Positions 11,961 to 21,903 of a stretch of DNA of 64,000 nucleotides are shown here, in pieces. Position numbers and translations under genes: made by a program. The stretch comes from Hetaerina americana (taxonomy: Eukaryota > Arthropoda > Insecta > Odonata > Calopterygidae). Within the stretch, counting starts at the first letter, position 1. Each line of letters begins with the position of its first letter. Location of the stretch: positions 88,261,969-88,325,968 of the forward strand of contig JAKTNV010000005.1 of the NCBI GenBank assembly GCA_022747635.1. Direction: 5' to 3'. Below the pieces are notes generated by a model that saw only the letters and a list, made by a program, of their open reading frames with translations, was not told where the DNA came from and searched no databases.

Positions 11961-12365
11961 ATGGTATCCTCTTGAATGTGGAATTACACTGAATGAGCAC
12001 TAAATTATGATTAGAACCCAAGTACCATGGAAAACTGTATAAGTTAATTATGCTGTTTAAACCCGTGCCTGACCATAATACATAAAATCAAACTGAAATC
12101 TTGCATAACCCTCCCCATGGACTACAACCTAAATTGTTGGAAGGACTTGAGCATTTTGATGAGTCCTACAGCTGTGCTGGTGGGAGCAATGATAATTGTC
12201 AAAGAATAAGAGCCAGACGAAGGGTAGTCCATGCAGCATCTGTTCATCAGTGAGCAGGCTGCAAAGGCATCTAACCCCAGTTGAGAGACCATTGAGTGAC
12301 GGCATCACCTTTAAAACACTATTGAGGAAGGCAACAGGAAACCATCTCAATTATCCATCCCTAGA

Positions 12366-12874
12366 CAAATTCTAATGAAACTGCGGGAGATGCCGCAACA
12401 GTAACTTTTAACGGAGTCATCCGCTAATGTGCATTTCAATGCAACAATTCCAGAGTGTAAAAATCATTCGCCTTGACTGGGATTCGAACCCAGATCCGTA
12501 ACTATCCGGTCGATTGCTTTAGCCACTTATGCTATCTAGGCGTCCTCATAAATTTGAAATTTTGGGGCTTTTAAAGGAACTAGATGTTGTGACGAAATGC
12601 CGTACATAGTGTCACAGGCATTCGTATTCGTGCGCGACGCGCCACAGTCCACGAGTTTAAAGCCAACTGTTAAACATTTATGGTGTTTATACCTTGACAA
12701 ATTTCAAAGAAACTGCGGGAGATGCCGCAACAGTAACTTTTAACTTAATTCCAGAGTTTAAGAGGACGCTTTGATAGCATAAGTGTCTAAAGCACTCGAC
12801 CAGATATTGAGGGATCTGGGTTCGAATCCCAGTCAAGGCGAATGATTTTTACACTCTGAAATTGTGGCATTGAA
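12366..12874. mobile_element. Fold-back composite tRNA-SINE with 13-bp target duplication
   Basis: The 13-bp direct repeat ATCCATCCCTAGA flanks the element exactly (12353-12365 and 12875-12887). The left part is a full reverse-oriented unit with a 332-bp period. After the next copy of 'aaagaaactgcgggagatgc' it switches to a forward-oriented tRNA head (to about 12840) and its tail. The host sequence is therefore interrupted by a head-to-head pair inserted as one event, through a mechanism that makes 12-13-bp target duplications, as LINE machinery does. Confidence 0.85.
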
Positions 12875-13039
12875 ATCCATCCCTAGAATTGAATGATGGG
12901 CACAGTAGACAAAATGAGTCTCGGCTCAATCGGCTGGGTTTTATGCCCGGCAACGGGGAAGGAGAGGTTTCCAAGGTCGTCATCACATGAAATCCTTACA
13001 AAGAAACAGTAGCTCCACAGAAGAAGATCGAATTAGTCA

Positions 13040-13824
13040 GAATGTTCGTACAATTTTGACTGCAGAAAAATTAGAAATTATAAAGCAAAAGATGGTGAGG
13101 GGAAATACAAATGTTTTAGGGGTGTGCGAAATAAGGTAGGAAGGTAGCTGTTACAACTGGAGTGATAGCTAAGAAATATACAACTGTGGGGACAAAAGCC
13201 AGCAAAGTGTGCCAATAATATTTAATAAAAATATAGGAAGAAACATAATTTACATAGAGCAAGCCCCTGATAGAATATTATTAATAGAAATAAAAGCTAC
13301 ATCAATGAACTTGGCCATTGTTCAGGCATACCTGCTCTCAAGCAATCATAGGGCGGAACAGTCACCAGGGTGTACGATCAGTTAGAGAACATAATCATGA
13401 GTATTCCCGGAGGAAAACATTTAATAGTGATATGGGATTGGAATGTGACCGACTACAAATGAAGAAATGGTAGTGAGGCAGAAGACTACAGTTCAGGGAT
13501 AAGATATGACCATGGGTAGAAAAAAAATGAGTACTACATGAGATGGGCTAATTATAATGAAAAAAATGGTTTAGACACCATAAAAGGCACAGGTATACAT
13601 GTAAATGCCCAGAGATTCAGGACATATCCGACTTTTATGGATAAGTACAGACTTAGGAACAGCATGATTCATTTCCATTTTCCTGGGAGCTAGATGTAAA
13701 TGCAGACCATTATTTATTAATAATGAAGTGTAGCATCTGATTTAAAAAAGATAAAACATGGAAGGCAATTTAGGAAATTGAATTTGGAAGCATTCCCAGA
13801 AAAACCAGAAAGGAGTATCAGCAG
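13040..13824 (+). pseudogene. Decayed LINE endonuclease domain (CFDP2-like/RTE-type)
   Basis: Conceptual translation with stops gives VLGVCEIR, then GDKSQQSV...IIFNKNIGRNIIYIEQ, then DRILLIEIKA...NLAIVQAYL, and further on the DWN of the endonuclease active-site region. These are the conserved blocks of the apurinic-type endonuclease at the N-terminus of LINE ORF2. Several in-frame stops and at least one frameshift are present. It is interrupted at 13825 by a small SINE. The sequence after 13964 continues as LINE-like debris. Confidence 0.7.
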
Positions 13825-13951
13825 TGCAACAATGTCAGAGTGTAAAAATCAGTCGCCTTGACCGGGTTCCCGGTCAAACGTTTTAACAGTTTTAACTGAT
13901 GACTCCGTTAAAAGTTGCTGTTTCGGCATCTCCTGCAGTTTCTTGCAATTT
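13825..13951. mobile_element. Short fold-back derivative of the composite SINE, 12-bp target duplication
   Basis: The 12-bp direct repeat GAGTATCAGCAG lies immediately on both sides (13813-13824 and 13952-13963). The insert begins with the reverse of the SINE tail (tgcaacaatgtcagagtg), has the palindromic junction 'ttgaccgggttcccggtcaa' where the tRNA head collapsed, and ends in the forward tail (catctcctgcagtttcttgc). It sits inside the older LINE remnant. Confidence 0.85.
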
Positions 13952-13963
13952 GAGTATCAGCAG

Positions 13964-14270
13964 GCTTTAAAGAAAATTATGGGTGGGGAAAGGGAGCTGG
14001 GTGCTACACTGGAAAAAGAGGAACATATCAAATGCCAAAAACAAAACTGCAGAAACATAGCAAGGAAACCATGGATATGTAAGAGATGATTAAAAAGGTA
14101 GATGAGAGAAAAAATAGAGGAACAGAAATGCAGAGATAGGTAGAGGGAAGTATAAAGAGTTACATACTTAACTAAGGAGGGAAAACAACTGATAGTGGAA
14201 GAAGTGTGAGAATTTGGAAATTTTACTGAGGAAGGACGAAATCAGTTCTAAATGGTTCGGTTTTAATGTG
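13964..14270 (+). pseudogene. Continuation of decayed LINE
   Basis: Lysine/glutamate-rich conceptual translation continues after the SINE (ALKKIMGGERELG, then a CRNIARKPW-like block). This fits the linker between endonuclease and reverse transcriptase of the same LINE. Stops are frequent. Confidence 0.4.
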
Positions 14271-14274
14271 ATGA

Positions 14275-14700
14275 GAAAGTTATTGCAATGTTAAATTTCA
14301 CTAGCTAGGCCAATTTTAGAATATACTGTTGGTATGGATTCTCATGAAGTAACATTGAATGCCGAATTAGATCGCACGCAGTGTAGAGGAGCCAGATTTG
14401 CAAAACATTGTTATTCTAAACTGAATCGGGTACCAAAAGTTACTAGAGGAGCTTACACAGGTTGTAAATCTCTCAAAGGGCGAAGTTAAATTACAGATTA
14501 AACCTCTTGCTTTAATTGGAAGGTCTCTTTAGCGATGATGTAGAAAATATATTATTAACCCCATCCTACTCTAGAACAGGCAGATTCAAGATATAATTTT
14601 TCCAATAAACGATAAGGGGTTAGAATAACACTATCCGACCGAAACAGGGGGGAAAGTATTTTGTTTCAAAGATAGGTTGGTGTATTATCATCCTTCAAGC
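14275..14700 (+). pseudogene. Decayed LINE C-terminus (jockey/CR1-like)
   Basis: Translation gives ARPILEYTVGMDS, then a QCRGARFAKHCYS-like block, then a KSLKGRS-like and 'DVENILL'-like run. These match in order the VRPILEYA...VQRRAARFV...W-LE-RR region that closes ORF2 of jockey/CR1-group LINEs. Stops and frameshifts make it a dead fragment, and it is a different family from the remnant just upstream. Confidence 0.55.
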
Positions 14701-15555
14701 TTACACCCTAGCGGTGGCTTCCAGGGTATTATGCATCCATTGAAGATGTCTGCGATATCGAAGAGGTACTTACTGTACCGTCCCATGTCAAGTTGTTTTT
14801 GTTAGGAGAGTTACGTTAACGTATTGTTGCACAATTGTAATAGCTTTGTCCATCATACACCTTAACTCGTACCTTAACCGGTAGAATACGTATAATTACA
14901 ATCATATATATAGAATAGAGAATGAAAGACAGAATGAAAGGATGAAGGAAGTATACGGAGATGAAGAGGGGTTTGTTGTTCTGTTGAATTTTGTTAGGAG
15001 AGGTAAGAGATTTTTTTGGTAGCTTGTGTCTATCCAAAACCTACCTTAACCGGCAGATAATGAATTATATATACATATATAAATCTGTATTTATTTGTAT
15101 ATCTATATATACACATCACACATATGTTTATATACTAAATTTTTCATATTCAAACACGTAACCCGCCAGATGGCGAAAACATGCGAACGACTATCGTTTG
15201 ATAACTTTTTGATGGTGTGCCTTTTAATTTACTTGTTTAATCTACGTGTTCTCCATATTTGGTATATTTTATTCATATTTGTTATTATTCTTCGGCGGCG
15301 TATTGACTTGATATTGCGAGCTAAAATTAAAAACTTAAACTACAAATATACAAACTTTCAGAATAGGAAACATTAGAAAATGTTTCACACCTATCCCAAG
15401 ATCCCAACGATTCACTTCATGGTAACTTCACGACTGATTTATCCCAGGATGTAAACTTCAAGATGCCTACCGTGTTTGCCTAGTTTTATGTAACTACCGT
15501 GGATAGTTGCGAATCATTTATGGGTACGGTAAAAGGAATAATTGCGATTTTTTTA
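14701..15555. other. Sirt4 upstream region, no other gene seen
   Basis: AT-rich, with an AT-dinucleotide-rich patch near 15060-15140. The open frames at 14816-15037 and 15095-15376 are low-complexity and unsupported. Confidence 0.45.
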
Positions 15556-15560
15556 TCAGT
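15556..15560 (+). promoter_or_regulatory. Possible initiator (TCAGT) of Sirt4
   Basis: TCAGT, the arthropod initiator consensus, lies 27 bases before the Sirt4 ATG. There is no TATA box at the right distance. A 5-base motif is weak evidence. Confidence 0.2.
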
Positions 15561-15586
15561 TCCACTTGTAGGGTACCCGGGAGGTT

Positions 15587-17217
15587 ATGAAATATTACTC
15601 TGCCCGCTGTTTAAGATTACCCTTAGTAAGAAATTTCTGTGTGGTTGATTTTGTGCCAAAATATGCTCCAGCGAAAGAAAATGATATTAAGAGGTTATGC
15701 GAGTTCGTAACTGACGTGTCGAAATTATTGGTTGTTACTGGAGCTGGAATATCTACAGAGAGTGGAATTCCTGATTATCGTTCCGAAGGAGTAGGTCTCT
15801 ATGCTCGCAGTAACAGTCGACCAGTACAGTACCAAGATTTTGTTAAATATTCAGAGGTTCGCAAGAGATATTGGGCGAGAAATTTTGTTGCTTGGCCCCG
15901 ATTTTCAGTCTTTCAGCCCAATATTTGTCATTTAACCCTAAGCCAATGGGAAGATAATGGAAAGGTTTGTATCATGTTTTGCCACTTTATTGCCTGAACA
16001 ATATGTAAGATGTAAATATTCATTTAGATATTCCTTAATTAACAGGTCAGAGGGATTGTGACACAGAATGTTGACCGTTTACATCAGAAAGCTGGCAGTA
16101 AAAGGGTTATTGAGCTCCACGGCTCTGGTTACGAAGTAGGTTGCCTTACGTGTAAAAATGTAATTTCTAGGCACGACTTTCAAAACATACTAGAAGGACT
16201 TAATCCAACGTTAAAATCTGTCGCAGCAGCAAGCATTCGTCCTGATGGCGACGTTGATATTTCTCAGGTAATTCTAATTTTTCTGTGCTACAAAGAGTAC
16301 TTGAGAAAATTTATGGGTGGTTGTTGACATCTGAATTTAAATCTCCATTTTTATTATGTTTATATCCTTGGTTTAGCATTGGAATGGATTGAACTAGTTT
16401 TATGAATACTTTTCGTTTTTTTAAAAAGCTTACGACCTCATTGGGCTGGTAATGAAATAATATATGTTAATGGATTAAATAATGTAGTTGTGCTGTGTTC
16501 TGACCAAGATAGGTACTTTTTTCCATAGATTAGTGAGTTTTTCAAATGTCCCACTTCATATGCATCAGTAGTCAATGTACAGAATCGAAGCATAGCAAAG
16601 CTTTGGAATAGTTTTTCCCAGAAATATTTCCTTCAATTGCCCAGTTAGAGGTGCAACATAAAGCGTGGTTCTTTCAGGCTATCAACATTTTACATTTATG
16701 TAACTAAAAAAATCGTCTTTAGTTCCTGAAAACATGTTTTTGCCTCTTTAATTATGTGAAAGTACATCTCTTAGGTTCATTGAATCTAGAATTATTTTTA
16801 GTTATATAGTGAAGTAATTTTATTTATGTTTTTAATTTAATTGTGAAAGTGACTCCACATTTCATAATTTTTTTCTTCTAAAATTAGGAACAAATTCAGA
16901 ATTTCAATCTGCCACAATGTGAACTGTGTGGGGGTGTCCTGAAACCAAACATTGTATTCTTTGGTGACAATGTGCCACAGGAACGAGTAAATGCAGTGAA
17001 ACGTGAAGTAAAATTGTCAGATGGTCTCCTAGTTTTAGGTTCATCACTTTCTGTTTTTTCCAGTTATCGCATAATCCTTCAAGCAGCAGAAGAAAAAAAG
17101 CCTATAGCTATTGTGAACATAGGGCCAACTCGTGGAGATAGCCATGCTGCTATAAAAATAAGCACTAAGTGTGGGGATATATTACCATCAATAAATATTA
17201 TTCAGGCCGAGAGATGA
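15587..17217 (+). CDS. Sirt4: Sirtuin 4 (mitochondrial NAD-dependent lipoamidase/ADP-ribosyltransferase), 309 aa, three exons
   Basis: Exons 15587-15964, 16046-16267 and 16888-17217, joined by GT-AG introns in phase 0. The product is 309 aa, close to vertebrate SIRT4 (314). Rossmann-fold motifs are in order: [16 protein letters not shown] (NAD site), GLYAR, the RYWARNF block, [13 protein letters not shown] with the catalytic ELHG histidine, zinc-binding C-x2-C (CLTC) and C-x2-C (CELC), [21 protein letters not shown], and [13 protein letters not shown] and RYWARNFV are typical of the SIRT4 class. The N-terminus [17 protein letters not shown] is basic without acidic residues and fits a mitochondrial targeting peptide. 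In known animals SIRT4 acts in the mitochondrial matrix on metabolic enzymes. The ATG is the first in frame. No disabling change is seen. Confidence 0.95.
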
Positions 17218-17571
17218 TGACAAGGAAGAATGTAGTTACTGTATTAGAGAAATGATGAAATTATCGTATATGAATCACATGCAGGTTGTTCGAATCAGTT
17301 TAATGCTTGTGGAAATGTAATTATACGGGTATTCCAAGGAAATTTTGTGCTCTCTGATTAACTTGTCCTGAGATTTTGGTTTAACTTAAAAATAGTTATA
17401 CCCTCAAAATTTCAACAGATTTGCTCACCGGTGTTATATGAATGGGTTAATTTACTGTTTCAGCCATTGACCCAGTCTCATATGAATCTTTTCAGTTTTG
17501 ACTTAACTTGGAGGAATCACTTGAATGTAACAATGCCTAAATAATTTCCCTTACATCTGATCCTATTCAAT
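17218..17571. other. Sirt4 3' flank
   Basis: Short AT-rich stretch, presumably Sirt4 3' UTR and intergenic sequence. No canonical AATAAA is seen close to the stop. Confidence 0.4.
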
Positions 17572-17584
17572 AATAGTTTGGGTA

Positions 17585-18051
17585 AATTCCAAAGAAACTG
17601 CGGGAGATGCCGCAACAGTAACTTTTAACGGAGTCATCCGCTAATGTGCATTTTAATGCAACAATTTCAGAGCGTAAAAATCATTCGCCTTGACTGGGAC
17701 TCGAACCCAGATTTAAAATGCACATTAGCGGATGACTCCGTTAAAAGTTACTGTTGCGGCATCTCCCGCAGTTTCTTTGGAATTTGTCAAAGGGAAAACA
17801 CCATACGTGTTTAAAGTTGGCTTTTAACCTCGTGGACAGTGGCGCCTCGCGCACGACTACGAATGCATGTGACATTGTATGTACGGTATTTCGTCATAAC
17901 ATCTAGTTCCTTTAAAAGCCCCAAAATTTCAGAGTTTAAGAGGACGCCTCGGTAGCTTAAGTGGCCAAAGCACTCGACCGGATATTGAGGGATCTGGGTT
18001 CGAGTCCCAGTCAAGGCGAATGATTTTTACGCTCTGAAATTGTTGCATTAA
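17585..18051. mobile_element. Fold-back composite tRNA-SINE with 13-bp target duplication
   Basis: AATAGTTTGGGTA occurs at 17572-17584 and 18052-18064, directly against the element. The left arm is a reverse tail and partial reverse tRNA head (to about 17712). It then jumps to a forward unit: tail (to 17790), distal block (17800-17900), linker, complete forward tRNA head (about 17943-18018), and the tail end 'gctctgaaattgttgcatta'. The two tails are inverted copies about 77 bp long, so the transcript could fold strongly on itself. Confidence 0.88.
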
Positions 18052-18348
18052 AATAGTTTGGGTAGTAAAATGGTTTACGTATTGAGAGAGCCAGTGCTAT
18101 TTTGAAAACAGTTCGGCATTTCAAACAAAGAATAGGAATGTTTCTAATTTTTTACAATTTTATCAATGTTCTGAAATCTTTATTCAATCAAGGGTTACAG
18201 TTGGGAGTCTGGATGTGAAATTAGTACGTATAGATTTCTTAAATAAGAAATAATCTCATTCAAATGCTATCATTTGAACATTGAAATTTTATTAAAATTT
18301 GTTGTCTCAAGCATAACTTTATGGAATTTGCATAACATATTGATATGG

Positions 18349-18510
18349 AATGATATAATTTACTTTGTAATTCCACACACTTCATTTAAAAAACACGACC
18401 GAGGTTTCGACGTTCAACGTCATCAGCAGGTTGATGATGACGTTGAACATCGAAACCTGGGTCGTGTTTTTAAATAAAGTGTGTGGAATTATAAAGTAAA
18501 TTATTTCATT
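18349..18510. mobile_element. 162-bp near-perfect hairpin element
   Basis: Arms 18349-18425 and 18435-18510 are inverted copies with very few mismatches around a 9-nt loop. Inner blocks are AACACGACC, GAGGTTTCGACGTT and CAACGTCATCA. The minus strand reads CTGATGACGTTGAACGTCG followed by AAACC. This resembles the CUGAUGA...GAAA core of hammerhead ribozymes carried by Penelope-like and other retroelements, but the stem geometry is not canonical. Either a MITE or a retroelement end is possible. Confidence 0.75.
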
Positions 18511-18568
18511 TCAATTGAAATTTTAGCATAACTACAACGTTTTATTCGCCACTTCATGAAATGCACAT

Positions 18569-18720
18569 TAATGGAAGCGATAGTTAAGTGGGTGAGACAT
18601 TGGACCACTGACCGAAGGGCCCAGGTTCAATTCCTGGGGATGCTTCTGGGCACACTACACTTCACCCAAGCTGTACTAGCTTTCGGGTACCAGATCTTCC
18701 CAGAGAACCAGAGGAGGCAA
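18569..18720 (+). mobile_element. tRNA-derived SINE (third family)
   Basis: A-box-like 'tagttaagtgggtga' followed at tRNA spacing by the B box 'aggttcaattcct'. The head differs from the composite SINE. It is followed by a non-tRNA body containing 'cttcacccaagctg' and 'ccagagaaccagaggag'. The 3' end is not well defined. Confidence 0.6.
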
Positions 18721-19966
18721 AAGGAATAAGGAGCTAGCCGTGATTGCAAATTCTACCAGTTGGGCTTTGGACTGCTCTCACCCATCAAACTGACTTTCGA
18801 TTGATAACTGTGGTCTTAAAAAAATGTACATTGGCCTTCTACATATAATGCACATTAAATATGCTAGTGTTTAGGACTACATATTATGGTGATAATAATT
18901 CATTAGGTATATCCAAATAGCCATTTGATTTCTATCAAAACCCTGTTCAATCTTAAAGCAAAAGAAAAAATTAATATCTGTACCAAGTATGAAGACAGCA
19001 TTGAAAGGCTCATCCTCAAGCAAGGCCACAATGTAAATCACACATAAGTCGGTTTGCCTTAGGGAGGGTATAGCTCATCTCAAAGGAATGTGGTCTTTTG
19101 AGCAGGGTGGCCTGTTACTTCCTCTGCCAATTATCAGATTCCTCCAGTTCTGATTTACCAGAAATTTTCAATCTGTGGGTTTTAAATGACTTTGCTAAAG
19201 AGCATTACCAATTAACCAAGCATAGTGCAACTACCATGAATAGAAACTGCATGGAGTGGCTCTCATAATACTTGGCTCTGCCCACTGATTGCCAAAGTGA
19301 TTCTTTGTCTGATGTGTCTACTCTAGCAAAGGTTTTCTCCCAACAGGGCTGCCATATTACCTCTGAAATACAGCAGAGCTCATAAATAATTTAAATTTTG
19401 CTGCCCATATTTCCTCGAAGGTTATATATTTTTCTTCCCCCGGTGCTGTGATGCACCATACTTTGGATGACTGGAATATTGTCACCTCTCCATAAAATTA
19501 TGACACTGCTGTTAACAGCACTGAAAAGATAAGCCTAATAATGAAATAAATTTACCAAAATTTAGAATAAATTATTTTTCTTGGAAATCGTTACTGTTGA
19601 CACTTTCAGAGTTTTCTTAATGCTTGTTTGGTGAAACATGATTTGAAAACTCCCAATTGCCCCTGATGACATGATAGATGCACTGATGAAAAAATTGAAG
19701 AAAAAAACCGTTCAACCAAGATGTTTGGTACCCGAGTGCCAGTCAGTTATTTAACGTCAACTGAATAGGGCTTGCACAGAATGAGGGCCTTAACTCACAT
19801 AAAGAAACTAAACCCTTTCTTAAGGATGCATATAGTACTAGTTGTTTAAATGTGTTGTACTTATATATTTTTTTGTATTTTTCAGCTCTCCTCAAAAATA
19901 AATTCATATATTCTTCTGAGCTGAAAAATATTTGGTAACGAAACACACTTGTATAAAGGAGTATTA
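18721..19966. other. No gene recognised (up to the duplication border)
   Basis: AT-rich unique sequence. The small minus-strand frame at 19743-19946 has no family signature. Confidence 0.45.
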
Positions 19967-21903
19967 CTCTTGTTCATAATGCAGTTGGTTTTGTATCTGT
20001 TGAAGTAATTTAATAAAATGCATTTATAGTTATGCAGCCTAATTCTTATTAAAGCATTACAACTTTGTAATGTGACAGATGAAATTATTTTCAGTATTAT
20101 ATCTCTGAGAGTTGGGTTGTAGGCGATCCCTGGAAACCATACTACCTCCTTGTGGATGCCTAAAACACTTCATAGAAGACGACACCTTTTGATCTGCACT
20201 GCTGCCTTGGCTCATCATTGTTTTGTGTCCATCCCATTACATCCATAATTACTATTGCTTCAGTCGTCCCTTTTTTGGCACTGAAATCTTCCCAAGACGG
20301 CGATCATATTGCTGACTAATTTAATGCTTCCAGCTAATCTAATTGATTCCCTCATATTTCATGGGGTGAACGTCTATACTCTCCTTAATTGTGTACTATT
20401 AGTTACCCCATTTGGCTCGGGCAATACCTTGATGTTCCATCCATGCAAAACCCCAACAACTTCTCTAGGATCCAATCTTAACTTTTAACCTATAAGTTAA
20501 TGCATATACTAATCTGTCCACCGCAAATGGGAGTAACTATCATTACACCATTCTGAGAACTTCACGTATTTCTTTTTTTAATAGGTTTTAATATAACCTA
20601 CTCTAGACAAGGGGTCATGCCCCATATCCATAGCCGCAAAATAATCTTCAATCTTCCAGAGAGTTTCTGGTGGAAGTGAAATTCTTATTTGCCCTTATAT
20701 CGACTAAAGATAATGTCTGATAAATGCCAGAATTACTTCCAATTTGCCATCAACAGCAAGATATATGGATGGAAAAGTGTTGACGTCTTTACGTTTACCG
20801 ATATGCGCATTGCATCGTCCACATGAATTCGTATTCTGAAGTGGGTTTTACACTGAACCATTCACATTCTCAAATACTGCCACCAACCATTCGATTGATG
20901 TGTAGAACCATTCGTCGTGAAGAGTTTATTGACTGAAATTGTTACCTCTACGCATAGATTTTCGGCTCGGTTACCACATGCATGCACAAAAAATTCCTCA
21001 TTGAGTATTACTCATGCATTTATAATACTGCAAAATGAAGTTCATTTTAAAAGGCATAAAAAAGAGCCGCCAAGTATCTTCAACAACAATTTAGAGTATC
21101 TATAACACATAGCGTACGATTAAGCAGGCATCGCTTTCTAGTGCAACGCCCATTATGGAACCCCCTAATGCCTTTAATACAGGTGAAACTTTCGTGCATT
21201 TATCTCGTACTGCCGCAGGTTAATGATGTAAACCAGACATCAGAGTTGCCAGTTTTCCTATAACTAGTCCATTTCCATCTTGCCATAAGTGTGAAACAAA
21301 TGAGTGATGCATTGCGCGCCCAATTATATAGAGATTATGAGCAACGAAATCGGGATTATTATCACAATATAATTTAAATACTATCAGAGAAAAAAGTAGC
21401 AAAATTTGAACAATTTGCGGTACACCTCTATGTTACTGACACAATAAATATACGTTCATAGGGAACTCAAAACAGTTATTCGCCAGTCAAATGTTAAAAT
21501 TATGCGTTTAACAAGGGTTGGCAACAATGTATACGTCTTTCCTCATTGGAGGAGGCGAGCAAGATGATTTCATCGTAAACCATTCTATCGCCTCCAACCT
21601 TAAGCGTCACTCTCAACGTAAAGTGTATGGCAAGCGTTATCAACAGAGTTGAATTATTATTTCAATCTCTGACTGCATGCTGAAATAGGTTAGTGGTGAA
21701 CACTGATGCATTTTATGTTTTTGTTTACTTGACTGATTTAAAAATCGGATCAGTTTGTTGAATTTTTTTCGTAGTGTAATCTGTGTAATATATGCATGCT
21801 TTAACTGTGTTTACTATTTACAGCAGATCCTCCACAAAATAGTGAAACCGGTTCTGAAAGAATTATCTACGTCCACCTTTGCCTATAGCTGGGAGTTAAT
21901 ATT
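19967..21903 (+). promoter_or_regulatory. 5' region of Pp4c copy A
   Basis: Shared with copy B (36.8-38.5 kb). The last 70 bases before the ATG hold conserved 'gaaccg'-like and 'attttctac/attatctac' blocks, probably the 5' UTR. A possible acceptor (ttacag/cag) at 21820-21827 suggests an upstream noncoding exon. No TATA box or initiator stands out. Confidence 0.4.
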
